Assembly: GCA_003674045.1 (NCBI GenBank)
Contig: PENC01000013.1
Coordinates: forward strand, 116,587 to 180,586
DNA length: 64,000 nucleotides
Direction of reading: 5' to 3'
Source of the DNA: Streptomyces griseocarneus
GTDB lineage: Bacteria; Actinomycetota; Actinomycetes; Streptomycetales; Streptomycetaceae
The translations under genes were made by a program, and so were the position numbers. Of the stretch, positions 1 through 8,371 are shown in pieces. Below the pieces are notes generated by a model. It saw nothing but the letters and a program-made list of their open reading frames with translations, ran no database searches and was not told the origin of the DNA. Every line of letters starts with the position of its first letter. The stretch's first letter is position 1.

Positions 1-27
1 TGCCGCCCGACCGGCCGGAGTGATCGG

Positions 28-1695
28 ATGACCCCTTCGGCCGACTCCACCGGCACGCACTCCGTACCCGGCGTGCACGACTACCTGCCCCACGGCGACG
101 CCGTCGCACCCCCCGACGGCCGGAGCGTGACCGCCGCGCTGCTGCGCCACGCCCGGCACGCGCCCGGCCGGCCGTACCTGACGTGGTGCCCGGCAGACGG
201 CGGCCACCGGACGCTGACGTACCGCGAACTCGAACACCACAGCCGCCGCCTGGCGGCCTTCCTGACCGACCGGCTCCGGCCCGGCACGGCCGTGGCGCTC
301 CTCCCCGGCAACGACATCCCCTCCGTCGTGGCGGTCTTCGCCGCGCTGCGGGCCGGGACGCCCTGCCTGTTCCTCGACCCCGCCGACCCGGCACGGCGAC
401 TGGCCACCGTGCTCGGCGCCCACCCCGTCGGAGCCGTCCTGTGCTCGCCGTACGCGCCCCCGCACGCACGGCGGTTCACCCACGCCTCCGTCTCCCCTCG
501 GAGCACCGGGCCCGGCGGGTTGGTCCTGGAGGACGACGGCCTGCCGCCGGAGTACGTCCTCCCGGCAGCCGCCGCGCCGGAACCGCCGGGCGACGGGGCC
601 GTCCCCGCCGACCGGACGGCGTTCGTGTTCGGCACCTCGGGCTCGACCGCCGCGAGCAAGCTCGTCGCACAGCCGCGCCGCGCGGTGAGCAGCAACGCCG
701 AGGCCGTACGCCGTCACCACCGGCTCGACGAGGACACCGTCCTCATGGGCGGGCTGCCCCTCCACCACGTCAACGGCGTGCACTTCACCCTCATGGCCAC
801 CGCCCTCGCGGGGGCGCATGCCGTCCTGCCGCAGGAGCTGTCCCCCTTCGGCTACCGGGGCCTCCTCGACGCCCACCGGCCGCACCTCGCCAGCGTGGTG
901 CCGCCGGTGCTGGAGATGCTGCTCGCCACCGGGCGCGGCTGGCATCCGCCGGACAGCCTCCGCTCGTTCGTATCGGCCGCCGCGCCACTCGGCCGGGGCC
1001 TGCTGCGCCGGTCCGTGGACACCTGGGGGATACGCGTCCTCCAGGGCTACGGGCTGTCCGAGACCACGAACTTCTCGACGACGGTGCCCCCGGACGTCAC
1101 GGACGAGACCTACCGCGCCGTCGCGCTCGACGCGGACATCCCCTCGGTCGGCGTGGCCCTGCACGGCAACGAGGTCGAGGTCTTCGCCCCCGACGGGACC
1201 GTCCTGGGCGAGGGGCGCACCGGGGAGGTCAGGATGCGCGGACACAATGTGATGACGGGCTACGCGGGCCGCCCCGACCTGACCTCCGAGGCGTTCGCCG
1301 GGGGCTGGTTCCACAGCGGCGACCTCGGCCACTGGGCGACCGGGCCGGACGGGCGACGCTACTTCCACCTCACGGGCCGGGCCAAGAACGTCGCCAAGGT
1401 GCGCGGCGAGAGCGTGTCCCTCGAAGAGGTCGAACGGGCACTCCTCGCCGCCGGGCCGGTGACCGACGCGGCCTGCTTCTCCGTCCCCCATCCGCAGTGG
1501 GGCGAACAACTGGTCGCCGTGGTCGCCGCACCGGCCGCCGCCCTGCCCGCGATCAGGTCCGGGCTGACCGCCCTGCTGCCCCCGGCCGCGCTGCCCACCC
1601 ACTGGCACGCCGTGGACCACGTGCCCAGGACACCGACCGGCAAGCTCCAACGGGCACGGCTCGCCGAACGCTTCGCGCCCGGCGCGGCCCGGTGA
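28..1695 (+). CDS. Free-standing acyl/aminoacyl-AMP ligase (ANL superfamily)
   Basis: A 555-residue enzyme expected to activate a carboxylic acid as its adenylate and pass it to CoA or a carrier protein. The P-loop-like A3 motif FGTSGSTAASK lies near residue 204. GYGLSETT (A5), HSGDLG (A7) and the catalytic lysine in TPTGKLQ near the C-terminus are all present. There is no fused carrier or condensation domain. HSGDLG and the overall length suit acyl-CoA synthetase-like enzymes better than NRPS A domains. The start is the ATG 4 nt after a TGA (21-23) that may end a gene left of the window. The stop overlaps the next oxygenase gene (GTGA), so the two are probably co-translated. The substrate is unknown. 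Confidence 0.85.
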   Translation: MTPSADSTGTHSVPGVHDYLPHGDAVAPPDGRSVTAALLRHARHAPGRPYLTWCPADGGHRTLTYRELEHHSRRLAAFLTDRLRPGTAVALLPGNDIPSVVAVFAALRAGTPCLFLDPADPARRLATVLGAHPVGAVLCSPYAPPHARRFTHASVSPRSTGPGGLVLEDDGLPPEYVLPAAAAPEPPGDGAVPADRTAFVFGTSGSTAASKLVAQPRRAVSSNAEAVRRHHRLDEDTVLMGGLPLHHVNGVHFTLMATALAGAHAVLPQELSPFGYRGLLDAHRPHLASVVPPVLEMLLATGRGWHPPDSLRSFVSAAAPLGRGLLRRSVDTWGIRVLQGYGLSETTNFSTTVPPDVTDETYRAVALDADIPSVGVALHGNEVEVFAPDGTVLGEGRTGEVRMRGHNVMTGYAGRPDLTSEAFAGGWFHSGDLGHWATGPDGRRYFHLTGRAKNVAKVRGESVSLEEVERALLAAGPVTDAACFSVPHPQWGEQLVAVVAAPAAALPAIRSGLTALLPPAALPTHWHAVDHVPRTPTGKLQRARLAERFAPGAAR

Positions 1696-2552
1696 AGGGC
1701 ACGTACCGGGAGAGCCCCGGAGACCGCCACGTCGAGCTCCGCCGCGCACTGCTGGAGAGCGGACGGACCCACCCGGCGCCCGCCCCGGCCCCGCTGCGGG
1801 GCCGTGCCGCGGCCCCGGAAGCCGCCGCCGCGGCCGCGCTGGCGGAGCGGCTGGACCCGTACGGCTTCGCCGTGACGGACCTCGACCGGCCGATGGACAA
1901 CGCCGAGTTCCTGGCGTTCGGCCGCGTGCTCGGCACCGCCCAGCCCGAACTGTCCCCGGACGTCCGGGCGCGCGTCGAGGACCGGGTGATCCTCAACCTG
2001 CGCTCCGGCGCCGCTCCGACCGACGACCCGGCCGTCCAGCCCTTCGCCGCCAACGCGCTGACCCTGCACAGCGAGAGCAGCGGCGCTCCCGTGCGCGCCC
2101 AGCCGCGCCACATCGTTCTGATGTGCGTGTCCCCGGGGGGCGACGGGCGTTCCGCGCAGACGGTCGCCGTCCCGATGACGGGCGTCCACGCGGCCCTTCC
2201 CGCACCCGCACGGGACGTCCTCGTGCGGCTCCGTTACGACCGGCCGGGCGAGGTGCCCACCGTGCTGCGCCACGAGGCGGGACGTCCGGTGTTCTCCGTG
2301 CGCGACTTCCTGGGAGCGCCGCTGGCGTGGTCCTGCGACGGACCCTCCGGCACCGGCCCGGCGACTGTGGACAACGCCCTGCGCGAGCTGTACGCGGCCA
2401 TGTACGGCGGCGAGGCACGCGGGTTCACCTGGATCCCGGGGCGGGTCGTCGTGATCGACAACACCCGCCACTTCCATGGGAGGACCCGCGCCTCCGGGGC
2501 GGCCGCGGGCACGGTCGCACGGCACCTCAAACGGCTGCGGATCGCGGCCTGA
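1692..2552 (+). CDS. TauD/clavaminate-synthase-like Fe(II)/2-oxoglutarate oxygenase
   Basis: A 286-residue protein starting at a GTG that overlaps the TGA of the ligase gene. The iron ligands look complete: an HxE pair in TLHSESS (H126, E128) and a distal histidine in RHFHGRT (H262), followed by the arginine usual for binding 2-oxoglutarate. HxE rather than HxD is typical of the clavaminate synthase/VioC/SyrP branch, which hydroxylates or desaturates amino acids, often at the beta carbon. It ends 10 nt from the convergent SIS gene. Its coupling to the ligase suggests that both act on one substrate, perhaps after tethering. The oxygenase family is clear; the substrate is not. Confidence 0.8.
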   Translation: MKGTYRESPGDRHVELRRALLESGRTHPAPAPAPLRGRAAAPEAAAAAALAERLDPYGFAVTDLDRPMDNAEFLAFGRVLGTAQPELSPDVRARVEDRVILNLRSGAAPTDDPAVQPFAANALTLHSESSGAPVRAQPRHIVLMCVSPGGDGRSAQTVAVPMTGVHAALPAPARDVLVRLRYDRPGEVPTVLRHEAGRPVFSVRDFLGAPLAWSCDGPSGTGPATVDNALRELYAAMYGGEARGFTWIPGRVVVIDNTRHFHGRTRASGAAAGTVARHLKRLRIAA

Positions 2553-2561
2553 CATACACGC

Positions 2562-3590
2562 TCACCGACGGGCGAACGGCAGCCGGCCCAGCGCCCGGGC
2601 CAGCGCGAGCGCCAGCGGGCCCGCGACGACGGCGTCGAGCAGCGGGCGCGCGGCCCCGGTCGCGCCGTCCGCGACGGGCACGACCGCGGTGGCCGCCGCG
2701 CGGGCCTGGTCGTCCCCGTGTTCCGCGACGACGACCAGGCGGCGCCGCTCCGCCGTCCGCCGGGCCGTCTCCAGCGCCGCCGCCCTGCCGGGCCCCGGGG
2801 TGAGCAGGAACAGCACCGGATGCGCGGCGTCGTGCCCGAACCGGTGGACGTGCCACCACTCCTCCGGCTCCACCGCGAACGCGGGGACCCCCGCGGTCTC
2901 GGTGAGCTTCGCGGCGAGGTAACGGGCGGTGCCCAGCGCCCCGGCGGCGGCCACGACCCACACCACCGGCGCGGGGGCGAGCAGACCGGCGACCTCGCCC
3001 GCGGATGCCTCCGCCAGGGCGATCGTCTGGTGCTGCGCGCGGGCGAGCCCCGCCACGTCGACAGGGGCAGTGGAAGTACCCCCGAGGGCCTGTGCCAGGT
3101 GCAGCAGGGACAGCAGGCTCGCCTGGTGCGTCCGGATGCCGGGGGACGGTGCGCACGGGCCGGGGTCGGCCACCACGGACGTCCCGGCCGCCAGGGCGAC
3201 CGGGCTGTCGGGGTGCCCGGTGACGGCCACGGTCGCGCGGCCGTCACCACGCGCTTGGTGGAGCGCGGCGACCACGGCGGGGTTGCCGCCGGAGGCGGAG
3301 ACGCCCACCACCACGGTCCGTACACCGTCCGCGTGCTGATATTCCGTCTGGAACTCCGTGGCGGACATGGCCACGCACCCAACCCCGGCACCGGTGAAGG
3401 ACGGCAGCGACGCCTGCGCGGCGAACAGCGAGTCCCCGCTGCCGAGCAGGACCACCCGCCCGGCCGGTCCGGTCCACCGCACCGCGCGCTCCGCGTCGGC
3501 CCGGGCCGCCTCCGACAGGACCGGCAGGTCGTGGGGGAGGGCGGCCGTCTGCCGCCGGACCTCGTCGAGCGTGTACGCGCGGCCGTTCAC
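2562..3590 (-). CDS. SIS-domain phosphosugar isomerase/aminotransferase-like protein
   Basis: A 342-residue protein with two SIS-type sugar-phosphate-binding folds, resembling the isomerase half of glucosamine-6-phosphate synthase without its glutamine amidotransferase half. The first fold has VLLGSGDSLFAAQ (about residues 46-58) and GVSASGGNPAVVAAL (about 95-110), the usual sugar-phosphate contacts. EPEEWWHVHRFGH in the second half is where GlmS/AgaS relatives place the catalytic Glu-His pair. Its ATG overlaps the stop of the upstream BtpA-like gene. It is the last gene of the minus-strand string, which suggests sugar or amino-sugar chemistry together with the BtpA and epimerase proteins. 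The reaction is not predictable. Confidence 0.75.
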   Translation of the reverse strand: MNGRAYTLDEVRRQTAALPHDLPVLSEAARADAERAVRWTGPAGRVVLLGSGDSLFAAQASLPSFTGAGVGCVAMSATEFQTEYQHADGVRTVVVGVSASGGNPAVVAALHQARGDGRATVAVTGHPDSPVALAAGTSVVADPGPCAPSPGIRTHQASLLSLLHLAQALGGTSTAPVDVAGLARAQHQTIALAEASAGEVAGLLAPAPVVWVVAAAGALGTARYLAAKLTETAGVPAFAVEPEEWWHVHRFGHDAAHPVLFLLTPGPGRAAALETARRTAERRRLVVVAEHGDDQARAAATAVVPVADGATGAARPLLDAVVAGPLALALARALGRLPFARR

Positions 3591-4432
3591 CGGCAGCCTC
3601 CGCGCACCGTGTCCACCAGCCGTCGCACGCGGTCGGTCCCGACACGGCCGTCGGGGGTCGTCAGACAGGCGCTGACGAAGGCGCCGTCCGCGTCGGCCAG
3701 CAGCCGCACGGCGTTCTCGTGGGTGAGGAAGCCGCCCAGCAGGACCCGCGCCTCGGGGGCCCGGGACCGGATGTCCGCGATCTTGGTGAGGGCCGTGGCC
3801 TCGTCGGGGTGGGCCACGCAGACCGCGTCCGCGCCCACGAACAGCGCCCGGCGGGCCACCCCGCCCGCCGTCTCCGTGCCGCCCTCCCAGCTGAAGTGCA
3901 TGGAGTCCACGTCGGCGATCAGCTGGACGTCGAACGCGTCCAGGGCCCGGCGGTAGCCCATGACGCGCAGGGGGTCGGGCGCCACCCGGCCGTGCGTGGA
4001 CAGGGTGGCCCCCACGATCGCGTCGGCACGGACGAAGGCCGCGCCCGTCACCTTGGCAACAGCCAGGGAAGCGCTCACGGCGTGCCGCATGATCTGGACG
4101 CCGAGCGGGAAACCGGCGCCCACCGCGTCGGCGATCCGCGTCACGTACCGGGTCATGGCGGCCACCCGGGCGGGGTCGGCCTCGTCCTCGGTGCTGTAGA
4201 CGCGGTCCACGGTCTGCAGCAGGGCCCCGTCCGCACCGCCGTCCCGCAGCGCCTCGGCGTCCCGGACGGCGTCGTCGATCGCGGCGGACAGCGAGCCCGG
4301 CACATGGAACGGGGTCCCCGGCATCGGGGGCAGGTGGAGCACGCCGTACAGCGTCCGGCCCGGACCTTCGGGCCGTACCGGAGCGGCGTCGTCAACGGTG
4401 GCCGATTCCGGTGAGGTGGTACGTCGTGACAT
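3587..4432 (-). CDS. BtpA/SgcQ family TIM-barrel protein
   Basis: A 281-residue protein of the BtpA family (photosystem I biogenesis protein BtpA, E. coli SgcQ). Most members outside cyanobacteria have no proven function and sit beside sugar genes. GVLHLPPMPGTP near residue 30 is the family N-terminal signature. ALLQTVDRVY, VQIMRHAVSASLAVAK, FVRADAIVGA, LIADVDSMHFSW, and RVLLGGFLTHENAVRLL with ADGAFVSACL follow in barrel order. A GGAAGGA Shine-Dalgarno precedes the ATG, which lies 41 nt inside the epimerase gene. The stop overlaps the SIS gene start. Pairing of BtpA, SIS and aldose epimerase suggests a sugar-phosphate-derived building block or tailoring step. That role is inference. Confidence 0.75.
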   Translation of the reverse strand: MSRRTTSPESATVDDAAPVRPEGPGRTLYGVLHLPPMPGTPFHVPGSLSAAIDDAVRDAEALRDGGADGALLQTVDRVYSTEDEADPARVAAMTRYVTRIADAVGAGFPLGVQIMRHAVSASLAVAKVTGAAFVRADAIVGATLSTHGRVAPDPLRVMGYRRALDAFDVQLIADVDSMHFSWEGGTETAGGVARRALFVGADAVCVAHPDEATALTKIADIRSRAPEARVLLGGFLTHENAVRLLADADGAFVSACLTTPDGRVGTDRVRRLVDTVRGGCR

Positions 4433-5402
4433 GGCGGTGGATCCTTCCCGGAGACAAGAAGGCGGAGGGAAAGGCGGGCTGGTTGGGGGAGTCGGGCCAG
4501 GCGCCGGGCTGGAGGCAGATCCCGGACCGCGGCTCCGGCAGCCGGTCGCCCGTGTAGACGGCGAGCCCCGGCTGGTCGGTACGGAGCAGCAGCGCCCTGC
4601 CGCTGTCCGGGTCCCGCAGGACGGCCCCGGGGGCCGCGCCGCGCAGCGCGACGCAGTGGTCGATCCGGGAGCCCGCGATCCTGCCGCGCGGCCCGAGGTC
4701 CACCGCGGAGCCGGATACGGGCAGCAGCTGTCCGGTGGGCACGAAGCGGGAGTCGGCCTCGATCAGGGTGTCGGCGTCCAGCGCGAGGACATGGCCGTCC
4801 ACCGGCCCGCCCCCGGCGAGGTTCCAGAACGCGTGCAGTGTCAGGCCGCAGAGGGTCGGCCGGTCGGTGACCGCCTCGTAGCGCACCACGAGGCGGTCGT
4901 CCGCCCGCAGTTCGAAGGTCGCGGTGCAGCGCAGCGTGCCGGGGTAGCCCTGGTCGCCGTCCGGGCTGACCAGGGTGAGCACGATCCGCCCGCGGTCCCG
5001 GCCGGAGTGTGCCCGTCCGCTCCACACCCGGGCGTCGAATCCCTCGGCGCCGCCGTGGAGATGCTGGCCGTCCTCGTTGCGTACGAGCCGGTGGCGCCGT
5101 CCCGCGATGCCGACGCGGCCGCCCGCCACGATCCGGGCGAAGCGCCCCATGGTGGAGCCGACGTAGGCGCGGCCCGCGCGGCGCTCGTAGTCGGCGAGCG
5201 AGGGCAGCCGGACGACGAGGTTCGTACGCGGAGACACCCCTCCGGCCGGGCCGGGCACGGACACCTCCACCAGGGTGGCCCCGTAGCTCCACACCGCCAC
5301 CCGCAGCCGCCCGTTGTCCAGCCCGTACTCGTGCACCGTGCGGGCCGGTTCCGTTTCCGCTGCCGTACGGCCGACGACGCGGCTCCAGGAGGTGACCGTC
5401 AC
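4392..5402 (-). CDS. Aldose 1-epimerase (galactose mutarotase)-like protein
   Basis: A 336-residue galactose-mutarotase-fold protein. The chosen start is a GTG overlapping the stop of the GNAT gene (GTGA). A longer in-frame extension would run through that gene and is not credible. Family features in order: YGATLVEVSVP, STMGRFARIVAGGR (the NRI-type motif), NEDGQHLHGG, SPDGDQGYPGTL, and LTLHAFWNLAG with the usual catalytic His. A late QPGAWPDSPN corresponds to the family's E-x-x-x-x-P-D-x-x-N region, with Q where the catalytic Glu of LQPE is expected (LQPGAWPDSPNQ). That loss could mean it binds or rearranges a sugar differently from a true mutarotase. It is coupled to the GNAT, BtpA and SIS genes. 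Confidence 0.75.
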   Translation of the reverse strand: MTVTSWSRVVGRTAAETEPARTVHEYGLDNGRLRVAVWSYGATLVEVSVPGPAGGVSPRTNLVVRLPSLADYERRAGRAYVGSTMGRFARIVAGGRVGIAGRRHRLVRNEDGQHLHGGAEGFDARVWSGRAHSGRDRGRIVLTLVSPDGDQGYPGTLRCTATFELRADDRLVVRYEAVTDRPTLCGLTLHAFWNLAGGGPVDGHVLALDADTLIEADSRFVPTGQLLPVSGSAVDLGPRGRIAGSRIDHCVALRGAAPGAVLRDPDSGRALLLRTDQPGLAVYTGDRLPEPRSGICLQPGAWPDSPNQPAFPSAFLSPGRIHRHVTTYHLTGIGHR

Positions 5403-5896
5403 GGCCGCCCCCGTAACGGCAGCTGGAGGAAGGCGCGGCGCAGCGGTCCCGTGTCGACGGTGCCGTGGCGGGCGAAGCCCAGGGAGCACAGCATCTCCAG
5501 CACGTCGGAGAGGTCGGGATTGGCCTCCGCGCGCAGTGCGTCGGCGCCCGCCCCGGCGGCCAGGGACATCGCGTGCCGGACCGCCCGGACGCCCAGGAGC
5601 GGGTCCGGGTGAGCGGGAGCCACGGCCAGGCGCTGCATGTACCAAGGACGTTCGGCCGCGGGCAGGGTGCTCTCGGCCGGATCGAACGAGGGGAGGGGGC
5701 CGGCGGTGACGGTCACGACGGGCACGCCGTCCTCCGTGCCCAGCCGGACCAGCCCGCGGGAGACGAGGAACCGGGTCGACGCCTGCCGCCTGCGGGGAGG
5801 CGGGGTGCCGCTGCGCAGTGCGGCGGCCCGGTCCGAGGCCTCGACCAGGGCGTGCACCGGCAGCGGGTCGTCGGCGGTGCGCCAGATCAGGCCCAT
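5399..5896 (-). CDS. GNAT-family N-acetyltransferase
   Basis: A 165-residue GNAT-like protein. The N-terminal helix and first strands are followed by YMQRLAVAPAHPDPLLGVRA (about residues 95-115), the site of the strand-4/acetyl-CoA loop. LRAEANPDLSDVLEMLCSLGFARHG then gives the usual late strand-helix-strand. The pyrophosphate loop is PDPLLGVRAV rather than a clean Q/RxxGxG/A, so cofactor binding is less certain. The ATG sits 10 nt inside the luciferase-like gene and the TGA overlaps the epimerase start, so it is embedded in the operon. It could acetylate a pathway intermediate or protect the producer. No substrate is visible. Confidence 0.65.
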   Translation of the reverse strand: MGLIWRTADDPLPVHALVEASDRAAALRSGTPPPRRRQASTRFLVSRGLVRLGTEDGVPVVTVTAGPLPSFDPAESTLPAAERPWYMQRLAVAPAHPDPLLGVRAVRHAMSLAAGAGADALRAEANPDLSDVLEMLCSLGFARHGTVDTGPLRRAFLQLPLRGRP

Positions 5897-6858
5897 CGCC
5901 GGGCCTCCTCGCGCAGGGCGGGTGCCACCTCGGTGACGAAGCGTTCGGCCGTCGTCAGGTCCGGCGGCGGCCGGACCGCGAGGAGGAAGTCCCGTACGCC
6001 GAGCTCCAGATACGGCGCGAGGCGGTCGAGGCACTCCCGCGCGCTGCCGAAGGCGACGTACTCGGGCAGGTCGGCGGAGCGGCCGTCCGTGCTGTCGGCC
6101 AGGGCGGCGCGGGCCCGGCGGGCGGCGGCCGCGTCGGGGGTGAGGACGGCGCGGAAGGTGACCGATCTGCGGATCTCCGCCGGGTCCCGGCCGGCCCGCG
6201 CGCAGTGCGCGGCGAGGGTGTCCGCGGCCGCGCGGTAGGCGGCGGGCGGCAGCGCCAGACTGTTCCACACGTCCGCGTGCCCGGCGGCGATCCGCAGTGT
6301 GCCCGCCCCCGACCCGCCGACGGTCAGGGGGAGCCGCGACTGCACCGGGACCGGACACAGATATGCCTCGCGCAGGGTGAAGTGCTTGCCCGTGAAGTCG
6401 GCGGGGCCGCCGTCCCAGAGGGCCCGCAGCACCCGGCACGCCTCGTCGAGCCGCTCCAGGCGTACGGCCGGTGACGGCTGCTCGATGCCGTACTGCCGGA
6501 ACGCCAGGTCGTCGCCGCCCGCGCCGAGGCCCAGCTCCAGCCGTCCGCCGGAGACGTGGTCGACGGTCGCGGCGGCGACGGCCAGCAGCGCCGGGTGCCG
6601 CCAGGTCACCGGAGTGACCAGCATGGCGCAGCGCACCCTGCCGGTGACGGCGGCCAGGGCGGACAGCGCGGTCATGCCGTCCAGGCACGGCCCGTCGGGG
6701 CCGAGGATCCGCGGGCGGAAGTGCTCGAAGAGGGACACCCAGTCGTATCCCAGGGCCTCCGCCGCCTGCCACAGGGAGCGGAGTCCGGAGAAATCGGCGT
6801 ACTGCTGTCCCGAATGGATGCCGAAGCGCAGGGTCTCGCGGTCGGAACGGCCTTCCAC
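5887..6858 (-). CDS. Luciferase-like monooxygenase (F420/FMN LLM family)
   Basis: A 323-residue LLM-class TIM-barrel flavin enzyme, probably F420- or FMNH2-dependent. Recognisable segments are LRFGIHSGQQY at the N-terminus, AAEALGYDWVSLFEHF, AMLVTPVTWRHPALLAVAAA, TVDHVSGGRLELGLGAGGD and LRALWDGGPADFTGKHFTL. PLTVGGSGAGTLRIAAGHADVWN follows before the C-terminal helical part. The GTG start is preceded by GGAGGGAAG; longer in-frame versions run across the M1 peptidase gene and are rejected. It lies 28 nt downstream of the peptidase gene and overlaps the GNAT gene by 10 nt. Such enzymes often oxidise or reduce late pathway intermediates. The substrate is unknown. Confidence 0.8.
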   Translation of the reverse strand: MEGRSDRETLRFGIHSGQQYADFSGLRSLWQAAEALGYDWVSLFEHFRPRILGPDGPCLDGMTALSALAAVTGRVRCAMLVTPVTWRHPALLAVAAATVDHVSGGRLELGLGAGGDDLAFRQYGIEQPSPAVRLERLDEACRVLRALWDGGPADFTGKHFTLREAYLCPVPVQSRLPLTVGGSGAGTLRIAAGHADVWNSLALPPAAYRAAADTLAAHCARAGRDPAEIRRSVTFRAVLTPDAAAARRARAALADSTDGRSADLPEYVAFGSARECLDRLAPYLELGVRDFLLAVRPPPDLTTAERFVTEVAPALREEARRWA

Positions 6859-6886
6859 GGCTTCCCTCCACGGTCGTCGGGGCGGC

Positions 6887-8278
6887 TCAGGGGCGCGCGG
6901 GTTTGCCCTTCCCGTACAGCCAGGTGGCGACCGTGGGCCCGGGGTCCTTGTGGGAGACGGTGCGGGTGAGGGCGGTGAACTCGGCCGTGGTGCCGTGCCC
7001 GTCGCGGTGGCGCGCCGCCCACGCGCGCAGCACGTCGAAGAACGCGTGGTCGCCGACGAGCGTGCGGATCTTGTGCAGGGCCATCGCCCCGCGCGTGTAG
7101 ACCGGGTCGTCGAAGAGGTGGGTGTAGTCCGCCGGGAGCGCGGGCGGGAACGCCCACACGGGGTCGGTCGCGGGCTTGGCGTACGCGTCGTCGAAGAACC
7201 GCTGGGCGGTGGGGCCGCCGTGCTGTTCGGCCCACAGCCACTCCGCGTACGTGGCGAAGCCCTCGTTGAGCCAGATGTCCTGCCAGCGCGAGAGGCTGAC
7301 GGAGTCGCCGAACCACTGGTGGGCCGTCTCGTGCACGAGTGTGATGATGGTCGGCGCCTTGCAGTAGAGCGGCCTGGTCTGGGTCTCCAGGGCGTAGTAC
7401 GGGATCTGCGGGGCATGGTCCACGATCGCCCCCGCCGCGCTGAACGGGTAGGGGCCGAACAGGCCGCTCTCCCACTCCAGCACCTCCGGCAGGCGCTTGA
7501 GTACAGGGGCGGAGGCAGCGGCCTCGCGCGGGTCCACGGCGTTGTAGACGGGCAGTCCCGAGCGGGTGCGGTAGCTCTCCGTCCGGAACTTCCCGATGGT
7601 GGCCGTGGCGAGGTAGCCCGCCATCGGCTCGGGGCTGTGCCAATGGAAGGTGCTGTGCCCGTGCCGGGTGCGCAGTGCGGCGAGTCTGCCGTTGGAGACG
7701 GCCGTATAACCCTCGGGAACGGTGATCGTGACGTCGAACGCCGACTTGTCCGAAGGGTGGTTGTTCAGCGGGAACCAGGTGCGGCTGCCCTGCGGTTCGC
7801 CCGCCACGAAGGCGCCGTGGTCGGTGACGTTCCAGCCGTCGTACGGGTCTCCCGGCTCGTTGACGGCCGCCGGTGTCCCGTCGTAGGTCACCGTGGTGCG
7901 GAAGACCTGGCCGCGGCGCAGCGGGGTGCGCGGGGTGATGACCAGCTCCTGCCCCTCGCGGCGGAACGCGGCGGGCGCGGAGCCGACGCGCACGGAGCGT
8001 ACGGTCAGGCCGGAGAGGTCCAGGCCGAAGCGGGAGAGGGCCTGCGTGGCCCGGGCGGTGACGACGGCCCGGGCGTCGAGGTGGGCGGTGGCCGGTTCGT
8101 AGGAGAGGTCGAGACCGTAGTGCAGGGCGTGGTAGCCGCCGTTGCCGTCCAGGGGGAAGAGCGGGTCGCCCGCGCCGGGGGCGCCGGGCGTCGCCGTGTC
8201 GGCTTCGACCGGGGCTGCCGTGACGGTCAGGGAGAGTATGAGGCCGAGGGAGACGAACGTGCCACGGATCGGGTGCAT
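6887..8278 (-). CDS. Secreted M1-family zinc metallopeptidase
   Basis: A 463-residue exported aminopeptidase-like enzyme. Residues 1-27 form a signal peptide (RGTFVSLGLILSLTVTAAPVEA). The zinc site is complete: HETAH (316-320) with the third ligand Glu in WLNEGFATYAE (E339). YALETQTRP replaces the GxMEN exopeptidase motif, as is common in secreted Streptomyces M1 enzymes. Epsilon-poly-L-lysine-degrading enzymes of Streptomyces are zinc aminopeptidases of this type, and pld-like genes lie beside pls. Here the gene lies one gene downstream of a Pls-type synthetase, so trimming the exported polymer or peptide, or self-protection, is a reasonable inference. The gene is 93 nt from the BPL_N-like gene. 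Confidence 0.9.
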   Translation of the reverse strand: MHPIRGTFVSLGLILSLTVTAAPVEADTATPGAPGAGDPLFPLDGNGGYHALHYGLDLSYEPATAHLDARAVVTARATQALSRFGLDLSGLTVRSVRVGSAPAAFRREGQELVITPRTPLRRGQVFRTTVTYDGTPAAVNEPGDPYDGWNVTDHGAFVAGEPQGSRTWFPLNNHPSDKSAFDVTITVPEGYTAVSNGRLAALRTRHGHSTFHWHSPEPMAGYLATATIGKFRTESYRTRSGLPVYNAVDPREAAASAPVLKRLPEVLEWESGLFGPYPFSAAGAIVDHAPQIPYYALETQTRPLYCKAPTIITLVHETAHQWFGDSVSLSRWQDIWLNEGFATYAEWLWAEQHGGPTAQRFFDDAYAKPATDPVWAFPPALPADYTHLFDDPVYTRGAMALHKIRTLVGDHAFFDVLRAWAARHRDGHGTTAEFTALTRTVSHKDPGPTVATWLYGKGKPARP

Positions 8279-8371
8279 CGGGCGTCCTTCCGCCGTGGGG
8301 CGCCGAGCTTTCTCGTTGAGTAGTGTCCCCCGTGGGGTGCCTTGTCGAGTGGGGTTTGCAACTGCCGGGGC

